In this document: piece after piece, positions 51,601-60,858 of the stretch
How positions within the stretch are numbered: the stretch's first letter is position 1
How the letters are laid out: each line of letters starts with the position of its first letter
Source: Shewanella aquimarina
GTDB taxonomy: Bacteria; Pseudomonadota; Gammaproteobacteria; Enterobacterales; Shewanellaceae
Length of the DNA stretch: 64,000 bases
Direction of reading: 5' to 3'
Assembly (NCBI RefSeq): GCF_023349185.1
Contig: NZ_JAKIKY010000015.1
Coordinates: forward strand, 62,001-126,000
The notes under the pieces: model-generated
What the model was told of the DNA's origin: nothing
Database searches by the model: none
The model's input: the letters and a program-made list of their open reading frames with translations, nothing else
Position numbers and translations under genes: made by a program

Positions 51601-52440
51601 TTAATCGTTTTCGCTATGATAGCTGTCATCATACAGGGCCATCAGCTCATCGACCTTCTTACGACTACTGCCATTTTGGCTGATATTGCGCTGCACCTGA
51701 ATGGTGTCGAATCTAGCGCCATGGTACAGCTCCCGCGTCAGGGGAATATCATGGTTGCTGATGAGCACGGGGATGCCTCTGTCGATCGCCGTATGACGAG
51801 ACTTACGCGCCAGCAACGCCTGATCGTCCAGGCTAAAGCCAGAGCCCACATAGGTGGTAAAGCTTGCGGTGGTGGAGAGTGGTGCATAAGGCGGGTCGCA
51901 ATAGACCACATCGCCTGGCTGAGTCAGCTCGAAGGCCTCTTCGTAACCTATACACTTAAACTCGGCCACCTGCGCCTTTTCGGCGAAGGCCTTGATCTCC
52001 TCTTCAGGGAAATAGGGCTTCTTGTATGAACCGAAAGGCACGTTGAAGCCGCCCTTGGAGTTGTAGCGGCACAGACCGTTAAACCCATGGCGGTTCATAT
52101 AGAGAAAATAGACTGAGCGAAGGAAGGGATCCCGGGTCTGATTGAATTCACTGCGCACCTGATAGTAGGCTTCTTTATCATTCTTGGCTTCGACAAACAT
52201 CGCCTTCGCCTCGGTGATATATTTTTCCGGTGTGGATTGCACTATCTGATAAAGATTGATCAGATCCTGATTGATATCGCACAAGAGATAGCGCTTGTAA
52301 TGGGTATTTAGAAATACCGAGCCTGCGCCGACAAAGGGCTCCACCAATCTGTCGCCTTCGGGCAGGTGCTGGGTGAGCGCATCAACCAGTTTAAATTTAC
52401 CGCCGGCCCATTTTAAGAAGGCTCTCTGTTTTTTAATCAT
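51601..52440 (-). CDS. dam: DNA adenine methyltransferase Dam
   Basis: 279 residues. SAM-binding FVGAGSVFLN near residue 36 (DPPY-last alpha class) after FLKWAGGKFKLVDAL, catalytic DPPYAPLS near residue 187, and the specificity region between (MNRHGFNGLCRYNSKGGFNVPFGSYKKPYFP). Methylates adenine in GATC, which marks the parental strand for mismatch repair and times replication. Separate from damX by 52 bases. ATG 52440. Confidence 0.95.
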   Translation of the reverse strand: MIKKQRAFLKWAGGKFKLVDALTQHLPEGDRLVEPFVGAGSVFLNTHYKRYLLCDINQDLINLYQIVQSTPEKYITEAKAMFVEAKNDKEAYYQVRSEFNQTRDPFLRSVYFLYMNRHGFNGLCRYNSKGGFNVPFGSYKKPYFPEEEIKAFAEKAQVAEFKCIGYEEAFELTQPGDVVYCDPPYAPLSTTASFTTYVGSGFSLDDQALLARKSRHTAIDRGIPVLISNHDIPLTRELYHGARFDTIQVQRNISQNGSSRKKVDELMALYDDSYHSEND

Positions 52441-52492
52441 CTAAATCGATTGAGTGCACAATGAAAACAAGTTGTCGATTGTACTCTGTTTA

Positions 52493-53980
52493 TTAATGAA
52501 TTTCACGACTCACAGCCCCTTGTTGCAGCTCATAACCGGATAAATCTACCCAGGCTCTCAACCATGGTGACGGTAACTGAGCCGTCTGGGCTAAATCGAG
52601 CGCTGCCTGCTTACCCGCCTGCCTGTCTGTGTATTGGCCATAGAGGAGCACCCAGTAGCTTTTATAGCGAGCTATCTGCACCTGATTAGCATCGGGCAAC
52701 TTGGCGATCGTCGCATCGAGCGACTCCAGACGTTTCACCGTCGCCAGCTGTAGCGTATAGCCAGTCGGATGTGGCATGGACGCAGTCGATGCACCCAGAT
52801 TGCGAGATTCATTCGGCTCGCTCACAGGCTCAACGGCAAAGGTTTCCACTTGCTTATCAAGCGCCTTGGCATCGCTTGGTGCCTGACTCGAATGCACCAG
52901 CTGCGTTTGTGCTTGAGTATCTTGCTGTGATGAAAGCGCTTGTTCGGCTTGGTGCTCATCCTGATGGGCTAGCACTTCATCTTGTGAAGACGCTCCTTCT
53001 ATCTCACTTCCTAGCTCATCTTCAGGCTGAGTCCTTGACTGAGTAGCCAACTCGGTTGAATCGACGGCGACATCTGCAGACTCTTGAGCTCTCTCACTCA
53101 AGCGTCCACGTTCAGCAAAATAGCCACTCAGCAGAATCTGCCCATAGCCTTGATTAAAGGCATCCGCGCGCACCGCCGCAACTGTCTGCACCTTAGACTT
53201 GGTCATGATCTCTTCAGGTTCAGCCCATAACAAATAGAGACTGGCGAGCAGAAAGGCTATGCAGGCACCTATGGCCAAATAGACAGGCCAAGGATTTTTC
53301 TTGGGGGCTGCAGGTTCACCGTGCAGTGCCAGGTAGAGCAGGTTCAAGACTTCGGCCGGTGCCCCCTGCTGACGATGCAGCTGATCTCTGACGATATCCC
53401 GCGGCGTAAAAGGCGTCTCTTCGCTGCGATGCAACAGGGTATAATAGAGACCCTCGCGCTCTGGCAAGGTTAAAGGCGATATGGCGACAGGCAGCAAGAG
53501 CGGACGCTGTGTCTCTGGTAGCTGGGTCAAGATCTGATTTAAGTAATCCGCCGGGGCCGTTAGTGTCAGCGAAAGCTTTTTGCCCGCAATGTTTAGCTGG
53601 CTCAAGACGATACATTCCGCCCACAGCTCTAGAGGCAGATATTGGGCATCATCGAGCACGATATGACTGTGTGAGGGCAAGGCATCGCCGAGGCGCAACA
53701 GGGTTTCAGGCAGCGGCAATTCGTCGTCAAAAACCGGTTCGGTTAGGAGTTGGACTAAGATCTTACGGCGGATCTCGGCGCTATCGACATGCTGTGGACA
53801 AACGACCAGGGCCGAGCTGACATCATCTAAGGTGTCTACCAGCGCCGTAGTGAGTGTGGTCTTTCCAGCGCCGGTTTCCCCCGTCAACACAGTCAACTGC
53901 TGGCCATACAAGACCACGTGCTGCAATCTATGTAGCAGAGACTCCTGACTGGGTAAGAGAATAGCTGTTTGAATTGTCAC
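52493..53980 (-). CDS. damX: cell division protein DamX: AAA ATPase and SPOR domain
   Basis: 495 residues. N-terminal AAA/ATPase with Walker A LTGETGAGKTTLTTAL near residue 38 and Walker-B-like SHIVLDDAQYLPLE. One membrane span near residue 235-250 (WPVYLAIGACIAFLLASLYLLW) is followed by a periplasmic Ser/Glu/Gln-rich linker. A SPOR peptidoglycan-binding domain (about 408-485, GYTLQLATVKRLESLDATI...YWVLLYGQYTDRQAGKQAAL) sends it to the division septum. Located between dam and aroB as in E. coli. Confidence 0.93.
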   Translation of the reverse strand: MTIQTAILLPSQESLLHRLQHVVLYGQQLTVLTGETGAGKTTLTTALVDTLDDVSSALVVCPQHVDSAEIRRKILVQLLTEPVFDDELPLPETLLRLGDALPSHSHIVLDDAQYLPLELWAECIVLSQLNIAGKKLSLTLTAPADYLNQILTQLPETQRPLLLPVAISPLTLPEREGLYYTLLHRSEETPFTPRDIVRDQLHRQQGAPAEVLNLLYLALHGEPAAPKKNPWPVYLAIGACIAFLLASLYLLWAEPEEIMTKSKVQTVAAVRADAFNQGYGQILLSGYFAERGRLSERAQESADVAVDSTELATQSRTQPEDELGSEIEGASSQDEVLAHQDEHQAEQALSSQQDTQAQTQLVHSSQAPSDAKALDKQVETFAVEPVSEPNESRNLGASTASMPHPTGYTLQLATVKRLESLDATIAKLPDANQVQIARYKSYWVLLYGQYTDRQAGKQAALDLAQTAQLPSPWLRAWVDLSGYELQQGAVSREIH

Positions 53981-53996
53981 TTAATCACCACACAAA

Positions 53997-55073
53997 CTAG
54001 GCGCGGCTAATGACCTCTTGCAGAAGGGACTCGGAAACCTCGCCATACACCTCTGCCTGGCCTATGGCCTTTGGCAGAACCAGTCTGAGTTTTCCATTCA
54101 GCACTTTCTTATCACGCCGCATATGCTTGATGAACTGTTCGAAGTCCATCGCCTCTGGGGCCTGTGTTGGTAGGTCAAATGCCTCGAATATCGCTGCGAT
54201 TCGACAAACAATTGACTCATCCACCAGCCCCATCTTAGATGCAGTTTGCGCAGCAAGTACTGTGCCAGCCGCCACGGCTTCACCGTGGAGCCAGACACCA
54301 TAACCCATCTCCGCCTCGATGGCATGACCAAAGGTGTGTCCAAGGTTCAACAGGGCACGCACCCCTTGTTCGGTCTCATCTTGCGCCACGACGTCGGCCT
54401 TAATCTGGCAACATTTGGCGATAGCATAGGTGAGCGCCGCCTCATCCAACGATTTGAGCGCTGCAACATTCTGCTCTAACCAACTGAAAAATGAGCCATC
54501 CCAGATAATGCCATACTTGATCACCTCGGCCATGCCGGCGGCAAATTCGCGAGCCGGTAAGGTGTGCAGACACGCAGTGTCTATGGCAACCATCTTAGGT
54601 TGATAGAAGGCGCCTATCATGTTCTTGCCCATGGGATGGTTGACCGCCGTCTTGCCCCCCACGGAAGAATCGACCTGTGACAACAGGGTCGTTGGGATCT
54701 GAATAAAATCGACACCGCGTTGATAACAAGCGGCGGCAAAGCCCGTCATGTCGCCTATGACACCACCACCCAAGGCAATTAATACGGAATCACGCCCCAT
54801 ATTCTGCGCGAGCAGCGAGGTAAAAATCGCATCCATCTGCGACAGTGTCTTGTATTGTTCGCCATCGGGTAAGATGACAGGATCGGCACATTGGTAGGAA
54901 GCCAATAGCGCCTGTACCTTAGCCAGATACAGAGGCGCTATTGTGTCATTAGTTACGATTAGAATTTTTTTGCCTTGAAGATAGCTTGAAAAGTAATCGC
55001 TATTTTCGAGGAGATTCTGGCCAATAAAGATAGGGTAACTGCGTACACCAAGTTCAACCTGAATCTGTTCCAT
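53997..55073 (-). CDS. aroB: 3-dehydroquinate synthase
   Basis: 358 residues, single-domain AroB. NAD- and metal-binding features ALGGGVIGDMTGFAAACYQRGVDFIQIPTTLLSQVDSSVGGKTAVNH near residues 96-140; metal His in NLGHTFGHAIEAE and LHGEAVAAG. Converts DAHP to 3-dehydroquinate, second step of the shikimate pathway. It is 15 bases downstream of aroK. Confidence 0.97.
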   Translation of the reverse strand: MEQIQVELGVRSYPIFIGQNLLENSDYFSSYLQGKKILIVTNDTIAPLYLAKVQALLASYQCADPVILPDGEQYKTLSQMDAIFTSLLAQNMGRDSVLIALGGGVIGDMTGFAAACYQRGVDFIQIPTTLLSQVDSSVGGKTAVNHPMGKNMIGAFYQPKMVAIDTACLHTLPAREFAAGMAEVIKYGIIWDGSFFSWLEQNVAALKSLDEAALTYAIAKCCQIKADVVAQDETEQGVRALLNLGHTFGHAIEAEMGYGVWLHGEAVAAGTVLAAQTASKMGLVDESIVCRIAAIFEAFDLPTQAPEAMDFEQFIKHMRRDKKVLNGKLRLVLPKAIGQAEVYGEVSESLLQEVISRA

Positions 55074-55088
55074 TCTACCGCCTAATGT

Positions 55089-55604
55089 TTAGAAGCCTAA
55101 TTGGTCAATAATTTGATTTGCAACAACTTTTGCGCTCTGCTCGTCAGTCTTGACTATGACATCGGCAATCTCTTCGTACAGTGGATTACGGATCTCAGCA
55201 AGCTTTTCTAACACTTCTCTTGGGTCTTCAACCTGAAGTAGTGGACGACGCTTGTCGCGCTGGGTACGCGCAACCTGCTTATCGATAGTGGTTTCCAGAT
55301 AGACCACTATGCCACGGGCAGACAAGTTGTTACGAATGTCTTTACTCTGAATGGAGCCGCCGCCAGTGGCTAAAACAATACCCTGTTTTTCAGTTAAATC
55401 GGCAACAACTTGTGTTTCGCGACGACGAAAACCTTCTTCGCCCTCAACGTCAAATACCCACGCGATATCAGCACCGGTACGGTTTTCAATCTCTTGATCT
55501 GAATCGTGGAACTCTAAATGAAGCATCTGCGCCAGATGACGGCCTATAGTGCTTTTGCCAGCCCCCATAGGACCTACTAGGAAAATATTACGTTTTTCAG
55601 CCAT
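55089..55604 (-). CDS. aroK: shikimate kinase I
   Basis: 171 residues. Walker A GPMGAGKSTIG near residues 11-21, shikimate-binding DSD in HDSDQEIE, FRRRE and LATGGGSI. Phosphorylates shikimate. First gene of the aroK-aroB-damX-dam direction, with its own promoter after the pilQ terminator. Confidence 0.96.
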   Translation of the reverse strand: MAEKRNIFLVGPMGAGKSTIGRHLAQMLHLEFHDSDQEIENRTGADIAWVFDVEGEEGFRRRETQVVADLTEKQGIVLATGGGSIQSKDIRNNLSARGIVVYLETTIDKQVARTQRDKRRPLLQVEDPREVLEKLAEIRNPLYEEIADVIVKTDEQSAKVVANQIIDQLGF

Positions 55605-55772
55605 TGCTTTACGTCTGAATCTTATATGGAAAGTTTGCCTACGCCAGCCAAAAAATCAGGCCGACCTTAAATGTTACCTTGCTCTAATGAGACTTGACCA
55701 CGGATTATCTCAGCTAATTCCCCTCAAAGGCAAGTAGAGGGAGTAAATTCTGTGAAATTATACTCAGGCATT

Positions 55773-55800
55773 AAAAAGCCAGCGTCGAAACGCTGGCTTT
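55773..55800 (-). terminator. pilMNOPQ terminator
   Basis: Stem AAGCCAGCG / CGCTGGCTT with T5 on the minus strand, 19 bases past the pilQ stop. It separates the pilus operon from aroK. Confidence 0.85.
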
Positions 55801-55819
55801 ATCTCAGATATGCTTCGAA

Positions 55820-57871
55820 CTACAGCTGTTCGGAGATAATCTTAGGTGTCACGAAGATCAGCAGCTCTTGGCGCTCGTTCTTATCTGTGGTGTTTCTGAA
55901 AAGGTAGCCCAAGAACGGAATATCACCGAGTACGGGTACCTTGCTGACACGATTGATCAATTGTTGCTGATAGATACCACCGAGCACAATGGTCTCACCG
56001 TGATCCACTAACACCTGAGTACCGATACGCTGGGTATCGATAGACACCGCCTGACCCAGTGGCGTATCGACCGTCTTACCCTGAGAGTCCTGAGTGATCT
56101 CAAGATCTAAGATCACACGATTATCAGGGGTGATCTGTGGTGTCACGCGCAGCGACAATACCGCCTTCTTAAACTGCACAGTGGCAGCACCACTGGAAGC
56201 CGATTCGACATAAGGGATCTCAACACCCTGCTCGATATAGGCCGCCTTCTGGTTTGAGGTGGTAATGCGCGGGCTGGCGATAATCTCACCCTTGCTCTCT
56301 TGCTCCAGCGCACTCAGCTCAAGATCCAGCAGGGTGCCATCTGCCAATTTAGCCACATGGAAGGCGATGCTGGTTGGGTTCGCCACAGCCGCCGGCAAGT
56401 TAACATTCAGTCGGTCGCCAATATCCGGCACGACACCGTTTGCAATATCGTTCGCGCCTTCCAGGCTACCGGAAGTCCCCTTGTTGCCCTGCTGATCGGT
56501 AATGCCCCACTTGATACCGAGATCTTCAGAGACATCATCCTTCACAGTAACCATACGAGATTCGATCAACACCTGACGAATAGGGATATCCAAAACTTCC
56601 ACCAGACGATGAATACTCTCCAGACTCTCTTCGGTATCTTTAACCAACAGGGTATTGGTTCTATCGTCCACCGCAACCGTGCCACGAGCCGATAACAGAG
56701 AGGCATCTTCCCCTTTTAGCAGCTCGGCAATGTCTGTTGCCTTGGCGTAGTTGATCTGCAGATATTCAGAGTATAGCGGCGCGAGCTCTTTCACTTCCTG
56801 CTGGTTTTTCAGCTCTTGGCTCTCGCGAATGGCGATCTCTTCGGCTGGTGCCACCATCAAGATATTGCCCTCGATGCGCTTATCCAGCCCCTTAGTCTGC
56901 AGAATCAGATCCAGGGCTTGGTCCCAAGGCACATCGTCGAGTCTCAGCGTGATATCCCCTTCGACCGTATCACTGGTCACTAGGTTGAAGTTGTTATAAT
57001 CGGCAATGATCTGCAACACAGTGCGTACCGAGATGCTCTGGAAGTTAAGAGAAAGCGAGCGACCTTCATACTTCTTCTCTTCCTTGACGACGGCGGCGCG
57101 CTCTGCCTTACGCACGTTGAGTCTGAATAGGTTGCCTTCCTGCTTGTAGTTGTACTCGTACTGACCCGAGACATCCACCAATACTCGTGCCGTCAACTCA
57201 TCCTTAAAGGTCTCAAAGCTCTTCACCGGCGTCGCAAAGTCTTGAACATCCATGACATAGAGAAGATCTGAGCCTATGTCAGTGTTGTAAAGTTTAAGTT
57301 CTAGCTTGGCACCGACCTGCTGCACGTTGGCAGCCACCGACGAGTTATTTAATTTAACCAACAACTCACCGCCACCATCGCTTGTACGGTGGAAATCTAT
57401 GTTCTTGATACCGTTAACGAAAGGATTCGCGGCCGTGTCGCTACGACTGGCGACCTCATCGTTAATGGTCAGGCGATAGGTATTACCCAGCACCTTACCT
57501 TGATAGGCCTTGACCTTAGCCAGATCCACCAGCACCTTAAGCTGCTCGCTTTCCTGCAGAGTGGACATGGACTTAACGCCAACGTTGTTGATCGGTAGGA
57601 TATCTTTTTCCAGCCCAGACAGGCTATCGTCGAACCCAAGGATGATCTGTGCCGGAGAGGCATTGAGATTAATCTCAGGCTCCTTCACAGCCTCCTCAAA
57701 GACAAGTTGTAACTCTAACTGATGGTCGACAATTGAGTGGTATTTGACATCAATCAGACGGTTCGCAGCAGAAGAATACGGCGCCACACCCAACAATAAA
57801 GCCAAGCCAAAGGCCACTTTAAACAGGGGCGACTTTTTTAATAAAACGCTTTTCGCGGCAGAAGATTCCAT
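55820..57871 (-). CDS. pilQ: type IV pilus secretin PilQ
   Basis: 683 residues from ATG 57871 (GAGGGAATA upstream); a GTG at 57901 overlaps pilP and is less likely. Signal peptide after a basic start (FKVAFGLALLLGVAPYSSAA). N-terminal AMIN domains (about 45-240), an N0/STN-like region (SLNFQSISVRTVLQIIADYNNFNLV), N1, and the C-terminal secretin homology (about 440-680, GEIIASPRITTSNQKAAYIEQGVEIPYV, VPVLGDIPFLGYLFRN). Forms the outer-membrane gate for the pilus. Last gene of pilMNOPQ. Confidence 0.96.
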   Translation of the reverse strand: MESSAAKSVLLKKSPLFKVAFGLALLLGVAPYSSAANRLIDVKYHSIVDHQLELQLVFEEAVKEPEINLNASPAQIILGFDDSLSGLEKDILPINNVGVKSMSTLQESEQLKVLVDLAKVKAYQGKVLGNTYRLTINDEVASRSDTAANPFVNGIKNIDFHRTSDGGGELLVKLNNSSVAANVQQVGAKLELKLYNTDIGSDLLYVMDVQDFATPVKSFETFKDELTARVLVDVSGQYEYNYKQEGNLFRLNVRKAERAAVVKEEKKYEGRSLSLNFQSISVRTVLQIIADYNNFNLVTSDTVEGDITLRLDDVPWDQALDLILQTKGLDKRIEGNILMVAPAEEIAIRESQELKNQQEVKELAPLYSEYLQINYAKATDIAELLKGEDASLLSARGTVAVDDRTNTLLVKDTEESLESIHRLVEVLDIPIRQVLIESRMVTVKDDVSEDLGIKWGITDQQGNKGTSGSLEGANDIANGVVPDIGDRLNVNLPAAVANPTSIAFHVAKLADGTLLDLELSALEQESKGEIIASPRITTSNQKAAYIEQGVEIPYVESASSGAATVQFKKAVLSLRVTPQITPDNRVILDLEITQDSQGKTVDTPLGQAVSIDTQRIGTQVLVDHGETIVLGGIYQQQLINRVSKVPVLGDIPFLGYLFRNTTDKNERQELLIFVTPKIISEQL

Positions 57872-57893
57872 TATTCCCTCATCCTTCGCTTTG

Positions 57894-58409
57894 TTATTCA
57901 CCAGTCAGTTCCATGTTGCTCATTCTTTCAGCCCAGCAACCTGTCCCATCTGGAATTAATTCAACTATTTCGACCATTTGCTGTGTAACTTTAGCAATTC
58001 GCCCGTGATACAAACCTACGTATTCGCCAACACCTAGACGATAAACGCTACCATCGTTAGTCTCGATCAAGGCCCAAATATTCTTATCTTCGCTCAAGGT
58101 ACCACGCATCTTTAAGTTGTCCAGGGCATAAGTCTCTAGACGCCCCTTGCGCCGTTTCAGATCTGGCTGTAGACAATCTTTAGTCGTGTCGAGCACCTCT
58201 TCGGTCAACTCTCTTGAAGGTGGTACGAAGGGACTGCGCATCAACTCTGCCTGATAGGCAAAATGTTCAAACTTAGGAGGCTCTTTCAGGGGAGGCACAC
58301 GCGCGACATGTTGAGCCTTAGTGGTGGTTACAAACAGCTCAAGATCGCTGCGATCTCCCATACAACCCGTTAGCATCAAGCCTAGAATTAGCAAAGGTAG
58401 CTTCTTCAT
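57894..58409 (-). CDS. pilP: type IV pilus assembly lipoprotein PilP
   Basis: 171 residues. Lipobox LGLMLTGCMG, an extended linker, then the PilP beta domain (ALDNLKMRGTLSEDKNIWALIETNDGSVYRLGVGEYVGLYHGRIAKV). The inner-membrane lipoprotein connects PilNO to PilQ. Start overlaps pilO by ATGA (58406-58409). Confidence 0.93.
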   Translation of the reverse strand: MKKLPLLILGLMLTGCMGDRSDLELFVTTTKAQHVARVPPLKEPPKFEHFAYQAELMRSPFVPPSRELTEEVLDTTKDCLQPDLKRRKGRLETYALDNLKMRGTLSEDKNIWALIETNDGSVYRLGVGEYVGLYHGRIAKVTQQMVEIVELIPDGTGCWAERMSNMELTGE

Positions 58410-59029
58410 TTCTTCGCCCCCTTCGCCGCTTTGTCTTTAGGAACCTGAGCGCCCTCTTTGAAACGATAGGTCTTAGCCAAGATTTCCATGGCAAGTTCAC
58501 CGCTATCACTTCGCTTTATGACGAAATCATGCAGGCTCACGATACGTGGCAACTTAGCGACACCGCTGACCAGATGCCCCATCTCATGATAATCACCCGT
58601 CACCGACATGCTGATAGGAAACTCGATATAGAAATCACGCTGTATCTCTTCTTGCCACTCCAGGCTCTGAATCCCCAGTCCCGAATCGGTGGCAACGAAG
58701 GTCAAATCATCGAGTAAGCCAGGCATCTCATTTTGCGACGGCAACATCTTCAACAGCTCAGCAAACTGAACCTCCATGACCGCCAGCTGCTCTCGGTACA
58801 ACTTAAGATTAGCCGCCAATTGATATTTCGCTTTAAAATCATCTCTTAAGGTGATTTCTTTATCTTGCTCACCTTTGAGGACATCGATGGCATCAGAGAC
58901 AAACAGGAAATATCCCGCCACGAAGATAATGATGGCCAAGAAAGAGGCGAATACGACCTTAACCTGGGTCGGCCAACCGCCAATGTTCTCAAAATCGATA
59001 TCATTGAATTCACTCAGATCGAGTTTCAT
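58406..59029 (-). CDS. pilO: type IV pilus assembly protein PilO
   Basis: 207 residues. Single N-terminal TM (VVFASFLAIIIFVAGYFLFV), a coiled coil (DAIDVLKGEQDKEITLRDDFKAKY...QLAVMEVQFAELLKML) and a C-terminal ferredoxin-like fold (MPGLLDDLTFVATDSGLGIQ, MSVTGDYHEMGHLVSGVAKL). Heterodimerises with PilN in the inner-membrane alignment complex. Overlaps pilN by ATGA. Confidence 0.93.
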   Translation of the reverse strand: MKLDLSEFNDIDFENIGGWPTQVKVVFASFLAIIIFVAGYFLFVSDAIDVLKGEQDKEITLRDDFKAKYQLAANLKLYREQLAVMEVQFAELLKMLPSQNEMPGLLDDLTFVATDSGLGIQSLEWQEEIQRDFYIEFPISMSVTGDYHEMGHLVSGVAKLPRIVSLHDFVIKRSDSGELAMEILAKTYRFKEGAQVPKDKAAKGAKK

Positions 59030-59604
59030 TTGCTCGCTCCTTGTGTCGTCTTGGCATCATCTGCATCTTCTTCACCGATAGAGACCCTTAAACTAAAACG
59101 CTGTAACTGGCGCATCTCATCATTCTGCGAGACGATCGATTGCATATTAGGATCGTGTAACCACATAGAGGCCTTGATCTTGCGCATCATGTTGGCGACG
59201 TTATTATTAGACTCACTACGCCCCTCTATCCACAATAAACTGCCCTTCTTTTCTATGCTGGAAAGGTATATTCCTGGGGGCACAACACGCACCAACTCAT
59301 CCAATACGTGGGTCGGTAAATTTCGCGCCTGTTGTAGGTTTAATATGATCTCGGTACGGCGCTCGATATCTTTCTTACGCTCGCGAATCTTTTTAATTTC
59401 GGCAATTTGTTTTTCTAACAGCTGAATTTCGCCCTGCAGATAGGCATTTCTTCCTCTCTGCTCCTCGGTCATCATATCGATAACGGTTAAGGCTAAATAA
59501 ACGACTAATGCTGCGCCGATAAATACGGCTGCTAATATCCCTAAATAATCGCGTTTTTGTTTTTCTCTTGCTTCTTCGCGCCAGGGCAATAAGTTTATGT
59601 TCGC
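59026..59604 (-). CDS. pilN: type IV pilus assembly protein PilN
   Basis: 192 residues from ATG 59604 (GAGGAG upstream). N-terminal MANINLLPWREEARE, the conserved cytoplasmic peptide INLLPWRE that binds PilM, then a TM (GILAAVFIGAALVVYLALTVI), a coiled coil (LLEKQIAEIKKIRERKKDIERR) and a ferredoxin-like C-terminal domain. Overlaps pilM by 10 bases. Confidence 0.93.
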   Translation of the reverse strand, partial: ANINLLPWREEAREKQKRDYLGILAAVFIGAALVVYLALTVIDMMTEEQRGRNAYLQGEIQLLEKQIAEIKKIRERKKDIERRTEIILNLQQARNLPTHVLDELVRVVPPGIYLSSIEKKGSLLWIEGRSESNNNVANMMRKIKASMWLHDPNMQSIVSQNDEMRQLQRFSLRVSIGEEDADDAKTTQGASK

Positions 59605-60674
59605 CATTGAGAGTAACTCCTCAGCGCTAATCCACACGCGACCATGTATTTATTAATATTGGGCTGTAGTTGCGTCTTCACTTGCTCGTCCGCATGCAGA
59701 CAACCCAAGAATGGGTCGGCAATAATGGTATGAACACCGAGTTCGTTGGTGAGCAGATTAGCCATACCTTCCAGCTTAGAGGTTCCACCACACAAGACGA
59801 TATGATCCACCTTGTCCTTGCCACTAGAAGTGCAGTAAATCTGCAAGGTACGTTTGATCTGTTGCAGTAACTGTGTCTGGAAGGGCGAGAGCACCTCGAA
59901 CATATAATTGCGGGGAAGATCGCCTTCGAGCTTGGCCTTCTCCGCTTGCTCATGAGACATACCGTAGAAAGATAAGATGGATTGAGTGAACTGCTCGCCA
60001 CCGAATGCCTGTTCGCGAATAAAGGTCGTTTCGCCCTTCTCCACCACGGCAAAAGTTGTCATGTTCGCACCGATATCCACCAGCGCAACCACCTTATCTT
60101 CGGCACCATCGGGTAACTGGGCGGCGACCAACTCGAAGGAGCGTCCCAAGGCATATCCTTCAACATCAATCACTTTGGCTTCTAGATTGATGTCGTCCAA
60201 GCTATCGACCCTGGCATCGATATTCTCGGTACGACACGCGCTAAGCAGCACATCCACCTTGGAGGGGTCGGCACTGTTAACATTGAGAGTTTCAAAATCT
60301 ATGCTGACTTCATCGAGCGAATAGGGGATAAGGTTGTCGGCTTCGATCTCGATCTGCGTCTCCATCTCCTCTTCACTGAGGGCGGCATCCATGTAGATCA
60401 CCTTGGTCATCACAGCCGATCCCGAAACCGCTGCTGCCGCATATTTTACGCTCTTAGGCAAAGATCGTTTGATCAATCTTAAGGACTCCAACACCGCGTC
60501 TGAATCTCTTATTTCATGATCATTAACGGCGCCTTTTTTAACGGGCACCGCTGCGTGACTCAAAATTTTATAACCATCAGCAGTCTTACTCAGCAGTATT
60601 GCTTTTATCTCGTGGGAACCGATATCGATCCCAACCATCTGCGGAGCCTGACGCTTCCATAAATTTGAAAGCAT
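59595..60674 (-). CDS. pilM: type IV pilus assembly ATPase PilM
   Basis: 359 residues, actin-like fold. Phosphate-1 VGIDIGSHEIKAILL near residue 14, phosphate-2 ALVDIGANMTTFAVVEKG near residue 198, adenosine motif VLCGGTSKLEGMANLL. The cytoplasmic ring component binds the PilN tail. First gene of pilMNOPQ, divergent from mrcA across 184 bases. Confidence 0.95.
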   Translation of the reverse strand: MLSNLWKRQAPQMVGIDIGSHEIKAILLSKTADGYKILSHAAVPVKKGAVNDHEIRDSDAVLESLRLIKRSLPKSVKYAAAAVSGSAVMTKVIYMDAALSEEEMETQIEIEADNLIPYSLDEVSIDFETLNVNSADPSKVDVLLSACRTENIDARVDSLDDINLEAKVIDVEGYALGRSFELVAAQLPDGAEDKVVALVDIGANMTTFAVVEKGETTFIREQAFGGEQFTQSILSFYGMSHEQAEKAKLEGDLPRNYMFEVLSPFQTQLLQQIKRTLQIYCTSSGKDKVDHIVLCGGTSKLEGMANLLTNELGVHTIIADPFLGCLHADEQVKTQLQPNINKYMVACGLALRSYSQWRT

Positions 60675-60858
60675 AGTCCATCGTCACTTTTGTTATAGTT
60701 TCAGGGATTAGATTAGCACAAAATCAACTCGTTATAGATATTTGTACAAAATGTTTGTAACTTTTACAATTGCCATTTTTTTGACAACCATTTTTGCTTC
60801 ACCAATAGCTGCTCGCCTTATATACTATTGTGCCTGCTAAATTTATTGGAATTATCTG